Assembly: GCF_958295425.1 (NCBI RefSeq)
Contig: NC_081141.1
Coordinates: 28,273,865-28,337,864, forward strand
Length of the DNA: 64,000 bases
Direction: 5' to 3'
Source of the DNA: Solea solea
Lineage: Eukaryota > Chordata > Actinopteri > Pleuronectiformes > Soleidae
A model generated the notes under the pieces. The model did not search any database. It was not told the origin of the DNA and saw only the letters and a list, made by a program, of their open reading frames with translations. Position numbers and translations under genes: made by a program. The first letter of the stretch is position 1; every line of letters begins with the position of its first letter. Shown in pieces: positions 49,801 through 61,239 of the stretch.

Positions 49801-50314
49801 GTAAAGAAAAAAAAACATAATTCCAGTTCATACATGATAGCCTTGGCAACGCAAATATACACGTTAACTTTTATCTGTTGTCTTTTTGCATGTAGATTTC
49901 ATCAACTTCCCATTGTGAGAATTTAGTTGTAATAAGGCGAAGTTGGAAAAGAGCAGAAATAAGTGAAAATCAGGCAGAGGGCAATGAAAGCTCTGTTATG
50001 TTATCCTCCTACGAAGAGGACATTGATGACAAAAAAAAGGGACGTAAGCCCTGAATTCCAGTTGAGATGTTCGGAGGTGAAAAAACATGGATGCAAACAT
50101 ATATCTCTCTAGCTGGTGTTAGCCATTCTTCGCAATACCAGTCAACGACAACACTCGACATGGCATTTAGGGCGCACAAATGTCTCTAAGTGTACAATTC
50201 CAGGTTCCGACTGCAAGTGGACCATAAGCCAGTCCACAGAATATGTCAGTGGTCGTCACTGAGAGTATGAAAATGCTGACTCATGCTAGCCCAAGTCCCC
50301 ACACACAGCCATGT

Positions 50315-50800
50315 TTATTTAACCCAAAAGTAGTAGTGCTGACAGCATTAGCTTTAGCCACTTCAAAACAATAGCTCTCTGCATTAGCTGCTAACACGTT
50401 TTTAAACTATTGGCTAAATTTAAACGCCTGGACGCTCTAAAGTGGGAGCATCAGCAAAAGTAATCCGTATTAAAATAAATGTTAATATTGATCAATCAAT
50501 ATGTGGGAATACACTAGCATTAAAGAGTATTGATATTAAAACAAAAACAATGCCGCTAACAGCTTTTTGCTAAAAAAAATTGCAAACTCAACATCTTGTC
50601 CAGGCATCTGTGGCTCAAGGTTTCTGCTTACAGTACTAGCATTAGCCATTTCAAAACAATAACAGTCAGTGCTCCCTGTATTAGCTGCTAACGTGCAGTT
50701 TTATAGTTAAACTACAGGCTAAATTGGAACGTCTGGACGCTCTTCTAAGTGGCAGTATTAACAAAAATAATCCGTATTATAATAAATGTTGCACATATGA
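50315..50800 (+). repeat. Diverged duplication, spacing about 290 bp
   Basis: CATTAGCTTTAGCCACTTC followed by CGCCTGGACGCTCTAAAGTG (50346-50440) recurs as CATTAGCCATTTCAAAAC and CGTCTGGACGCTCTTCTAAG (50640-50750). Both end AATCCGTATTA then AATAAATGTT. Repeat-derived. Confidence 0.6.
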
Positions 50801-50809
50801 TAATTTTTT

Positions 50810-53190
50810 CCACATCACCCAGTGCAAACAGGGCCCCTTTAAGTCCCTCAATGAAAATACAAAGGAGGATGTGGTGGTAGAATAAAAACCCTCAAAATGT
50901 CCTCAGCAAAATACGGTGCGTGTGTGTGTGTGTGCCCTAATGAAATTCAGTATTGATCCCAACAAAATAGACTTTATACATCATTCATGCTCTCTATCCA
51001 TCACACCCTGCTAAGTTTTCCAAAGCTGTTTGTTTTAGAGGAGTAGAAAGAGAAAGAAGTCTGAGCCGAGCAATAATTACTTTGAAGAGATTGTTTTAAA
51101 GTCTTTCCTTTAGTCCCTTTTTCTCAAGGTGTAACAAGCTTATCTGTCAAAGACAATGTCCATTGAATGAACTGCTTAATTTGAAATTGATTGAGGTCCT
51201 CTCTCTTTTTCTTTTTTTTTCCGTTTTCGGCTGCGGTGGGCTGAAAGAACTCTTTTCCACCGACCTGATAGAAACTTGGGAATTTAAAGCTCCGCCAAAA
51301 GACAGGTCACAGTAAAACAAGGTAGGAGATGGGGATAATGCGTAAATCCCTGACGAGATAAAGACACATTTATTGCCAGCCTCTGAGACTATAGTGCCAT
51401 CATCTCCTTTGTATAGTTTGGTGGATGTTAGAAAAATCCTATAGGGTGGATACGGACAAAAAGCAAAGAAAATAAACACAGGACGTGGTAACCTGACACA
51501 GGAAACCCAGTGAATGCTGGGAGTGAGCGGCGAACCGTACTTCCTGTAGGACAGCACAATGGCAAGCGGTGGCCCCAGATTCCTAAAAGAGGCTGTAGTC
51601 GCAGGGACAAGGAAGGGCAGTCTGTGTCCTCCGGTCCAGCGCTGATAAGAGCATAGATAGAAATGGCATTCACGTCCCCTCTCACTGCTTTGGGAAACAC
51701 AAAACTTCCTGAGGTTGCCGTGGTTACACGCTTCATTCAACATTTCAGAGCAAAATATCAAGTGCAAGCATCCATTCCAAGGTTTTATCGCGTGTCAAAA
51801 GGGTCAAGGAATTGGGGGGGTTTTCACCAAGTGGTTCTTTTGTTTCCGAGACATGGACGAGACACACGTTCACCTCGTGAAGTTTTCTGCAACTTTTGGC
51901 ACGGTTTTTCCATTGCCTCCTTCATCAAAGACGTCCTCCATGACTCTGGAATGTTTTGGACTGGTGGTGCATCAATGTTTCCACCACCTGCCTTTTTCGA
52001 TAGTCATGTGGCACTTTTCCATTATGTACTGTAATTCTAGAACTAGTGACTTGTCAAGCAGTTGTTTTGGGTGTAACTGAATCATTAGAATCAGTTGATT
52101 GAAAAAGATTTGTTCGCAGAATCGCTCGGTACTTCCTGCATGATCGGAGCACAGACTCCGTCTGCTCATGATCGTCCGCTAAATACACCAGACTCCTCTC
52201 TTAAATATTGACATTTTAAAAATCTCCTTTGCTAAATGTTGGAGATTAACATAATGATTTAAAGTCCTTTTAAATTTGATCTACAGTTGGGCATTGTTGG
52301 CTTTGATTCTTGTGTCGGACGTCGCACTCATGACTCTTCCAGTGACGACCTCTCCAGAGCAGGTACTAAAAGAAACCAGAGTCAAACCAAGAGTGGAGTG
52401 GAGTTAAAAATGCAATAATAGGGAAGCAATGGTGGTTAGGTGCCTTGCTCAGAGGAACCCGAGTACATGACCCGTACAGGCAACCCTCTGGTTACAAGCC
52501 CAATTCCCTTCTACATGGCCAGTAATGTCATGAGTTCCCCATGAACAGAAGGTTTCAGCTGAATTTATTTTGGTCATCCTGACGGGAAGTGTTCATATCT
52601 CCCGGTGCCTCCACTCGCTTACTAATAAAAGTAATATCATGAGAATGTCAGGTATGTCTGTGCAGATGAGACGGTGTCTATGTCTGGTCCACCCTTCCTC
52701 CTCTTCCCTTCATTCTTCCTAACTGACCTCCCTCTGCCTGCTTCCACATGTTTATTAAAGTAAAAATAATCTTCATTTTTTTTCTGGTGTCAGCAACAAA
52801 ATAAGTTTCTTTTAGAAGCACTTACATTTTGAATATTTCACTGTACTTTACATGGAACATTTACCTTTAAATGACTTTTAACTAGTAAATAAGTCAATTA
52901 AATAAGTGATTCTGTCTCTCTATTTTATTTACTTTGTTTTACTTTCATTATGAATTAATCTTTGTTTCGGTTCATTGAACACAAAGGTGACAATAACGTT
53001 GTGTACGATACAAGAAAAAACCCAGGAAATCAGAAATGTAGACAAAATACATGAAATATTTCACTATAAATTACAGTAGTGGAGTCAGTTCACATTTTAA
53101 CACAACGGCACATCTGTATTTAATATTTGTTCTCACTTTATTAGTTTCTATGGATGAGCATTAGGGCCACATGTAAATAATAATAATAAA
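50810..53190. other. Gene-free region
   Basis: Includes the longest open frame of the window (51767-51147, minus, 206 codons), which I reject as a gene. A GT run lies near 50918-50934, and 52286-52352 is a second copy of 18776-18850. No splice-linked exons were found. Confidence 0.4.
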
Positions 53191-53195
53191 ACAGC

Positions 53196-53445
53196 ATGAA
53201 TTCTGAGATTAATCTCAGGATTATGACTTTTCTTTAACCTCAGAATTCTGACTTTTTTCTCATAATTTTGACTTTAATCTCAGAATTCTGACTTTAATCT
53301 CAAAATTATGACTTTAATCTTATAATTCTGATTTTTTTCTTTAACCTCATAATTCTGACATTTTTCTCACAATTTTGACTTTAATCTCAGAATTCTGACT
53401 TTAATCTCAAAATTCTGACTTTAATCTCAGAATTCTGACTTTTTC
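53196..53445 (+). repeat. Minisatellite array 4 (diverged 20-22 bp unit)
   Basis: Units of the type GACTTTAATCTCAGAATTCT with longer TTTTTCTC variants. This is recognisably the same pattern (ATTCTGACTTTA plus TCTCA) as the arrays at 251-4690, but about 50 kb away and with a shorter unit. Confidence 0.85.
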
Positions 53446-53684
53446 TCTTTCTGTTTTATTTTTTTCTTTCTTTCAAATTTTTTTTGTACACATGGCCCTA
53501 ATACTCTTCTGTGAATTTCAAACATAATAATAATCCCTGTAAATTATAGTTTCCTTGTTTTAGTTTGAAGTTTTATAAACCATAAAAACATGATCTCTCG
53601 TGTTTTGAAATATACAAATGTCTAGAAAGACCCTCTGGAAAACTCTGATGAGTGGATTCCACACACCCAGATATGTTTTAAGTG

Positions 53685-53687
<3 letters not shown>

Positions 53688-53763
<76 letters not shown>
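53688..53763 (+). repeat. (ATT)n(AAT)n hairpin microsatellite
   Basis: About 15 ATT units are followed directly by about ten AAT units. As ATT and AAT are reverse complements, the two halves can pair as a near-perfect hairpin. The frame through it reads poly-Tyr then poly-Asn and is not a gene. Confidence 0.92.
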
Positions 53764-53765
<2 letters not shown>

Positions 53766-53869
53766 TATATATATATATTGTTGCAGAGTTTACCCTGTGT
53801 GTGAAAGGGTGCTACACACGTAAATCTCGCTCGCCTCAGTGGAAAAACCAGCTTTAACCAGAGCAGAAT

Positions 53870-56280
53870 TTATAAAAGTTTAATATGAGACGTCATGTTG
53901 CGTCAAATTTTCTGCCGTATATGGGCGGCGTGACTTTGTCTTGTATGTTTGAGGTGGTTTGTCTGCGTCCAGAGAGGACATGAAAGTCTCCGTCCAAATA
54001 AAGAATCGCTCATTCTTACAAGAGAGAAACATTGAGCAGCTTTTTACCACCCTTCAAACAAATCTTAACATGATTTATTTTTCGCAATAAAAAACACAAA
54101 GATGTGAAGAAAGATTTGGTTGCAGAGAGACGGAGAGTTCATTTTTCGAGTTATCTGAAGCCTCCATCAAAAACAAAGATCTCACTGAATCACAACAGAA
54201 GTAAATATGTACACTAGATTATATACACACGGATTATACAGCAGCTACAGTCACAAAATTTCCACGGCAATTATTTCTACTGCACATATTTAAAAAAAGA
54301 AAGAAAACAATCTCAGTCGACCAAAGTACAAATACAGAATAAAAAGTGAAATAGATGAGAATATAATTACGTTAAAAGACATTTAAACACACACACATTT
54401 CAAAGATGAAGTCTATTGTAGTATGAAGTATTATCCCTCTTTTATATACAACAATAAATATAATATACTGAAAAAATAAATGTTATCAACCATTTTGCTT
54501 TTTTCAGTGTAAAATATAACAATTCTATACGAAACCCATACAATACGAACAAATATGACGATCCACTCTCTGTGATTCACGTCAAACATCGTAACTGCGC
54601 AAATTTGAGTTAAGTTAAATTCAAACATTACTTAGCATCACTTAATGCCGTTATGGGAGTTTTTTAACTGTTATTAATTTTATTCATGTTTATGAGGTTA
54701 TTAATTCATATATTATTCCATAACAGTTAATTAAACGCTTTGAGTGACTTTCTTTAGTTCACATTTATTATAAGTGACACTTAAATGATGTATAATAGCA
54801 ATTAATACTCATTACTTAACTATAATTAAGCATTTATTTAACACGTTCCACATATGTTTATGGTTAACACATCGTAAATTGTGCTCATATAAGGCTTTGT
54901 TAAGTCGAACATGACATAGTGTAAGGGTCACAAAAAGCATTAATAAAGGTCAGCAATGGTAAATAAGTGCTTAATTATACTTAGGTTATGCTCCTATAAT
55001 AAACAGCTAACCAGTAGCTTTATAAACGCTTGAATAATCTATGAATGAAAACATTAATATGTTCAGTTTAACAGTGAGTAAATGCTCCGAGTGCAAAAAC
55101 TAAGTAAAATAGGCCTCGTTTTAGGGAAAATTAGATTTTAATGAACTAAATATCGACTTTTTTCTTAATCAGATGTCCCAGCTCGCTTAAAGCTTTCATT
55201 TCCATGAACGAGCAAACATTCTGTGCAGTTTTATCTCGTTTTTAGCCATTTTTCCCCCCCTCGTTTTATTCCTGAATTAAATCAAGAGAATTTAAATTCA
55301 TTTAAGAATATCTGGGCTATTTAACCACTCGTCTGGATTCAGCTTCCCACACATACATACGTCTTTGTGCCTTTTCCATGATACCCACAGAAAAGTGGAA
55401 GTGGGATGTCTGTGCTTTCTTATCTGGCTGTTTTGCTTGCTTGTTGACCCCGTAGCGTGAGTGTGTATTCACGGCCAGTTCCTGCAGGCCCTTCGCTGTC
55501 AAACCGGGCGTGCGTGTGCGTGTTCGCTCGCCCCCCACACCTATCTGTGGCATTGTCCATTCAATGTGATTATCGCTGACCCACACCGCCTCCTGTCTCC
55601 GGGGCTCACATGAACCAGTGCTTCCTCCGAGGAAGGAAACATTCGTTACCCACGGGCCCCGTGTCACACGACTACACTGTACAGACCCAAAAAGGCGAGT
55701 CTGAGTGAAAAAAATACCAGTGGAAAACAATATTTTACCGCTGTCTCCCCTGGATTTATGTCCCCCCCACCTGCAGGAATCCAAGTTTCTGAGTTTATTC
55801 ACACGGCGAGGCATGAGCGTAATCCACTTTAGCAACTTAGTGTTATCATGAAGTTATCTCATGATAGCTCTTCTATCCTCCCTCCTTCTCTTCTCTCCAG
55901 CACACACACTAACAGTGAGGCTTTGGGGCTATGAGAGAGAGAGAAGAGAAGGGGGCATCATTTGTCTCAATCTGCAGTGATGATAGTTTATCAGGCTGGA
56001 GGAGTGGAGTGGGAGCAGGTGGTGGAAGCAGCCTTTGTAAAGAGACCACAGTAATCAGATCTGCAGAGCTGAGGGACTGAAGCGCTGACCAACCAACCAA
56101 CCAACCAACCAAACAAACAATTGCACAGCTTCACACACACACCTGGATCCCCCGGCCGACCAATTAGACACTGCGGACAGTTGCCGTCTTCCATCTGTGA
56201 TGCTTCCCTGCAGTCGACCTTGGATTTGACCCATTTCAGAAAACTATCAATAATATTGTCGCACAAAATTCACCATATTG
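53870..56280. other. Gene-free region
   Basis: AT-rich to 55300. The part 55317-55860 is of balanced composition, with a 172-codon frame on the minus strand that matches nothing I recognise. A CCAA run lies at 56091-56112. No gene is supported. Confidence 0.4.
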
Positions 56281-56284
56281 TGTA

Positions 56285-56670
56285 CCGCGTTATCCTTCAC
56301 AGGAGGGTCATGGGGGGGTGCTGTGCCGATCTCAACTGACATAGCGCGATAGGCGGGGTCACACCCTGGACAGTTCGCCAGTCCATCGCAGGACCACCCA
56401 TAGAGACAAACAACCATTCACTCTCATAGCTACCTACGGTCGATTTTAGAATGACCAATTTACCTAATCCCCATATTGCATGTTTTTGAACATGCAATGT
56501 GGGAGGAAGCTGGAGAAAACATGCAAACTCCATGCAAAAAGGCTCGAACCCTGGTCTTCTTGCTGCAAAAGCAAGAGTGCTAACACGGGGGCCACACAGT
56601 CGGTGTAGTGGTTAGCACTCGGGGCAAGAAGACCTTCGGGTTCCCCGGTTTCCTCCCACAGTCCAAAAAC
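56285..56670. mobile_element. SINE-like repeat pair in inverted arrangement
   Basis: A minus-strand copy (56285-56585) shows CTGACATAGCGCGATAGGCG, GTTCGCCAGTCCATCGCAGG and the tRNA-like head read backwards (CGAACCCTGGTCTTCTTGC). It is followed at about 56590-56670 by a plus-strand fragment with the head GGTGTAGTGGTTAGCACTC and CCTCCCACAGTCCAAAAAC. Same family as 16983-17330. Confidence 0.7.
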
Positions 56671-56989
56671 TGCCCTCACACCTTTTGTACCTTTGTAACT
56701 TTTTCTTCAAATGTGTATATTTTTTCCTCTGTTAATCTCTGTGTACCATGGACACAAAGTGCTCTGTGTTGGTATTGTAAATGTCACTATTGTGGGACTC
56801 ATGACAGTAAATTAGCTGCTAACTGTTTCAGCTGACGAATAATTCACGTGCCGTTGTCTCACGAAAAGGAGGCAGAATATAGACAGAGGAGGAGCCTTTG
56901 ATGCCCTTGCTGCGGAGCTAACTGCTAAGCCAGGGTAGCTAGCTAACGTTAAAGGCTGACTCTGGGCCATGTTTCTACCATGTGGTGCA

Positions 56990-57320
56990 GTATTTGTGTT
57001 TGGCCCCAACCATTCCGTTTTTGGGTAGCCTCTCCTTGGGGTACCAGAGTAACGATACATATAAAGACTGACGCCTTGTCGAGACAAGCGGTCACAAACT
57101 GAGCGGGAAAAAAAGAGCTGTTGGACGTCCTCCATTGTTGTCTGTTGTGTTGCATACGGTGTCGCTGTTCGCATGCTATGTATCTCGCTGACGCAGCCAT
57201 TGGGCACCGTGCATGCCCCGCCTACCAGGTAAAGGTACTGTTCTCAGTCAAAACGCAAGCCTGACTGAGGGCTTTACTGTTCCAAACTGTACCAAACCGA
57301 AGTGTACCATGATGGAAACA
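56990..57320 (-). repeat. TACC-rich interspersed repeat, copy 3
   Basis: Read on the minus strand: TTTCCATCATGGTACAC and GGTACAGTTTGGAACAG at one side, and GACGTCCAACAGCTC, CCCAAGGAGAGGCTACCC at the other. Related to 22140-22365 and 30270-30560. Confidence 0.5.
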
Positions 57321-57329
57321 AGCCAAAAG

Positions 57330-59150
57330 AGCATAAAGCTTTTACTAGAGCTGCGGTAGCTAACGTCACGTAATCCCGTCATGCACACCAGGAAGATGTG
57401 TAAATCTGCCAGGTGAATAATCTCTTTGCCAGATGTATTCATTCATAAGAAGTGAAAATGATGGATAGCTGTTGTGGTCCCAGAAGATCCAGAGAGATGA
57501 CCGATGCCAAAAAAAATAAAAATGCTCTTGAGGTGAGCAAAAGAAAGAGTGACAGATTTAGCGTAGCTGTTTACATGCTGAATTGTGAATTCACACAGAC
57601 TAGTTTACCTAAAGGTTAGCACGGCAAAATGTAATGCTATATTATGCTAACTGACACATATATCTTTAGCTGGCTGACTCGCTTGCTCTTGTCAAACCCC
57701 TGTTACCTTTCAAAGACTCTCCAAAACAGGATAAAGAAAAGTTTAAAAAGGGAAGTTAAAGATGTTGGGATTCTCCGGGTCAGGAGTGACGTCCGCTCCG
57801 GCTGTGTCCACACTCATGACCAGCACCCTGGAGGCAGTAGAAAAGTTATTATATTCAGTCTGTCAGGTTTTGGGATACAGTGCCTGATTCCGATGGATTT
57901 AAGCTTGAAACCGGCGTTAGCGCAGTAAATTTTTGCCTGCCGACATGGCGGCGTAAACAAAATGAGTCGTGTGATACCTGGACCTCAATTTCCAGTGGAT
58001 TGTGGAACAGGACGTGACATCACAGATTACTTCAGCACTCATCAGGATACCACAGACCTGATAATACCATTAAGCCCCCCCACCCCCCGTGGCCTCTACT
58101 CACTGCAAAGTTATTGTAACCTCACAATTTTTACACGTTTTTTCTGCCATTAATGCAGCGACCATTTTCGCACTAAATTGCGTCTCCTCACCTCATCCTC
58201 TCATCGTCTTTGTCTCTCCCCCTGACCCATCCACTTGTGACAACAATGGATGGTCTTTCTCTCATTCATACAGTGTAGTGTATAGTAATACTGTGGTGGT
58301 TGCCATGGCAACCCGCTAGTCAGACGATCTCATTACTGGCCCTTAGACATTTCTTTCTCACTCACTCTCTAAGGAATTACCACTTTTCATTATGATTTCC
58401 CTCCCCACTCTGCCGGCCACCCCTCCTTCTTTATCTCCGTCTCCCCCTCTCTCCCCCATCCTTCCCCCTCAAAGGTCAGATGTCCTCCATGGTAGAGAGG
58501 GGGGGGGAGAGAGGAAATCTGTAAAAGCGTTGAGGTCTTTTCAGTAAATCCCCCCCCCACCCACCCCTTCTCCCTTCTGCTGTCCTCCCCCCTCCGATTG
58601 CACCCCACAATCATTCTGTTCCTTTCTATAGCCGCAAAGAAAGGAGCCAGAAAAAGAAGGGAGGGAAGAGAGGAGCCTCGAGTCTGCTTTTCTTTAGAGC
58701 ACATTTTAAAATCTGTTTCTTTTTTCCCTGCCCTTCTCTTTTCTCTCCTCAAAGCTTTCTTTTGTGTGGAAAACAGCTCCTTGAACTGATGGCGGAGTAG
58801 TGGTCTGTGTTGACTTTTTTTTTTTAGAAAATCTTCCTGTCCATAAATTCACACACGCGGCACATGTACTCAGGAATGTACACAAGAATGTGAACTTATT
58901 GGAGCTCAAACGTCATATAGTGTATGCGTTTATTCAGGTGTGCTGTATGCACACTTCTACACTCATTAAAGACGTAATGACAGTATGAAATGATAGGTCC
59001 TCCAAGCAGTAACTGTGCTTTTGTTTCAGCCGCAGAAAAGTGAGAACTATAGAGACCAGCATCCCACGTGTACCCATCATCCTTTGCGCTCTCCTCACTG
59101 CCTCTATAGGTCTAGACCAGTCTCATGTTGGTGGTGCAGGGAGGACAGAG
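57330..59150. other. Gene-free region
   Basis: Mixed unique DNA, with pyrimidine-rich and C-run sequence at 58390-58600. Short overlapping frames only. No gene is supported. Confidence 0.4.
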
Positions 59151-59164
59151 CATTGTCTGTTGCT

Positions 59165-59275
59165 TTATCCTCCACGTGAGGGTCACCTGGTGGGGGGGTT
59201 ACACAGGTCATTCTTCCATTGCAGGACCAACATTCACATTCACACCAACCTTTAATTTAGAGCCGGGGTCTCACA
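59165..59275 (-). repeat. Fragment of the SINE-like repeat family
   Basis: TTTATCCTCCACGTGAGGG and GCAGGACCAACATTCACATTC follow the order of the tail of the copy at 16983-17330. Heavily decayed. Confidence 0.5.
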
Positions 59276-59937
59276 CTCAAATTAAATTGGGGCCACAGGT
59301 AAATTTTTTGGAAAAAAACAACGATATTCCATCATGATATCACAGTAAAAATCGATAATTCTCAAATTTCAACATAAAAGTATCTCTGTTGTAATAGTTC
59401 ACAATCAGAATGTATTTATGATATTAAATTACTCAAAAACACAAACAAATAACTCTATTATAACTTCATATTAAGAAGCGGGCCACATAAAATGATTCGG
59501 AGGGCAGCATGTGGCCCGTGGGCCACAAGTTTGAGACCTCTGATTAAGAGTATCCAGTTCAGCGCTGCACGTTTTTGAAACCGTTTTTGATTTTGTTTTT
59601 TTTACCAGTTTTAAACATGTTAACTGTTCATTTATAATAATCGGCCACTTTGAAAAGCTTTTCCATGATACGCGAGGTTTCACATTTATCTTTTCCCCCA
59701 ACATCTGATCCGTTGAGTATTTAATGTACACATTCTGATCCCAACAGATCTAAAAGTAAAAGTACAGTGTGCAGAGAAATCCACCACTTTTCTGATAAAA
59801 AAAAAACAACAACAAAAGACGGCCGAGTCCGTCTCACCTCTCAATTTCCTTCTGTACTCTGACTTTTCCATTCTCCGTCGCTACAAAGGGACATGGGAGC
59901 GCGTGCACATCCATAAAGCCTCATCGCTCCATCTCTC

Positions 59938-60101
59938 ATTGATCCATATGGGGGCTCTATTCAACTGCATTGGCCGCACGATTGATCCCGGCCTCTCTGC
60001 TGCGGTAAACATTTTACTCGGCTTGCCTCCGTCCTGATCAATAGCCTTCTTTTAATAATGTATCTCATTGATCAGTTTGGCCCCAGAGTAAATTGATCAA
60101 T
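59938..60101. promoter_or_regulatory. Cluster of five ATTGATC sites, possible enhancer
   Basis: ATTGATC or its complement occurs at 59938, 59981, 60036, 60067 and, as the palindrome AATTGATCAATT, at 60091-60102. The DNA is non-repetitive and lies beside a GT microsatellite. TCAAT-containing sites are bound by ONECUT/CUT-type and PBX-type homeodomain factors in general. A regulatory role is inference. Confidence 0.4.
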
Positions 60102-60461
60102 TATTTTAATCTCTTTTGTGTGTGTGTGTGTGTGTCAAATGAGGGGCAAACTGGTCCGGGTTAAACGTTTGGTACTCCCGCTATCTGTGTGACTGTTAGA
60201 GGGATATTTCAGGGTTGGGTTTGTTCTGCATTAATACGTCTACTTATGCACGGTCAGTGTGTTAAATGCAGCAGCCGGTGTTCAGTGTGCTGCCTGTGTG
60301 GAGAGGGAAATTAGAAATCCAGAACACATTCGACTTTTTACATTGTTTAACCCTTCTGTGACCGTTCTGTGGCATGCGTACTTCTCATTACCGTAACTCC
60401 AAGACCATTTGTGGTATCTAGGAAATTCGAAAACTACCTGCAAAGCATTCACGACCATATA

Positions 60462-61233
60462 CAGTGCCCTCCTAAAGTATTGGAACAGTGAAGGCAATTC
60501 CTTTATTTGTGCTTTTTACATAGACTGAAAACCTTTGGGTTTGTCATCAAAAGATGAACATTTCAGCTTTTACTTCCAGGTATTTACATCTGGATGTGAT
60601 ACACAACACACTGTAGTAGATGGCACCTTTCGTTTGAACCCACCCATTTTCCATGGGAGCAAAAGTATAGGAACAGATCGACTTAAAAAGTGTTTAAAGT
60701 GAATAAGACTTAATATTTAGTTGCAAATCCTTTGATTTCAGTAACTACATCAAGTCTGTTTCACCGCAGCCTCTCTCAGTTGTTGTTTGTTTTGGGGGTT
60801 TACTCCCTTCAGTCCCCTCTGTAGGAGGTAAAATGCCTGCTCCATGTGTTGAGATTGACTTGGCCAGTTGAAAACCTTCCACTTCTTGCCCCTGATGAAC
60901 TCCTTTGTATGTTTGGGGTCGTTATCGTTATCATGAAAAAGGATCTCCCAGTTTGGTTGCATGTTTCTTTAAATTGGCGAACTGACCAAATGTTTCTGTC
61001 GACTTCTGAGTTAATTTTGCTGCTGCCTTCATGTTTGATTGATTGTTTTGCTTGATGCAGTTATTGAAATCAAAGGATCTGCAACTAAATACTAGGTCTT
61101 ATTCACTTGTTGTGAATCAGATCCAGATGTAAATACCTGGAAGTAAAAGCTGAAATGATCATCTTTTCATGTCAAACAAGGTTTTCAGTCTATGGTAAAA
61201 ATAAAGGAATTGGCCTCACTGTTCCTCACTGTG
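60462..61233 (-). mobile_element. Decayed Tc1/mariner-like DNA transposon
   Basis: Long inverted ends of about 200-300 bp. The left end begins after TA with CAGTGCCCTCCTAAAGTAT. The right end carries the complement of CAATTCCTTTATTT, CATAGACTGAAAACC and of TTACTTCCAGGTATTTACATC. Between them the minus-strand frame at 60962-60750 reads DNDNDPKHT and WPSQSQH, a Tc1-type transposase C-terminal remnant. The rest of the transposase is missing and the right tip is degenerate, so it is inactive. Confidence 0.82.
60750..60962 (-). pseudogene. Tc1-like transposase remnant
   Basis: Seventy codons with the second catalytic Asp region (NDNDPKHT) and the WP-QS block typical of Tc1 transposases. The N-terminal DNA-binding domain, the first catalytic Asp region and a clear last acidic residue are absent. 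Confidence 0.75.
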
Positions 61234-61239
61234 CATGCC

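Noticed and set aside
51147..51767. Longest open frame of the window (206 codons, minus)
   Set aside because: No recognisable domain, no flanking exons, Ser/Pro-rich with a Lys/Arg/Glu patch from simple sequence, and overlapping frames on both strands. Chance is the simpler reading.
55317..55835. 172-codon frame on the minus strand
   Set aside because: No family match and no splice-linked neighbour. It lies in GC-balanced DNA where stop codons are fewer.
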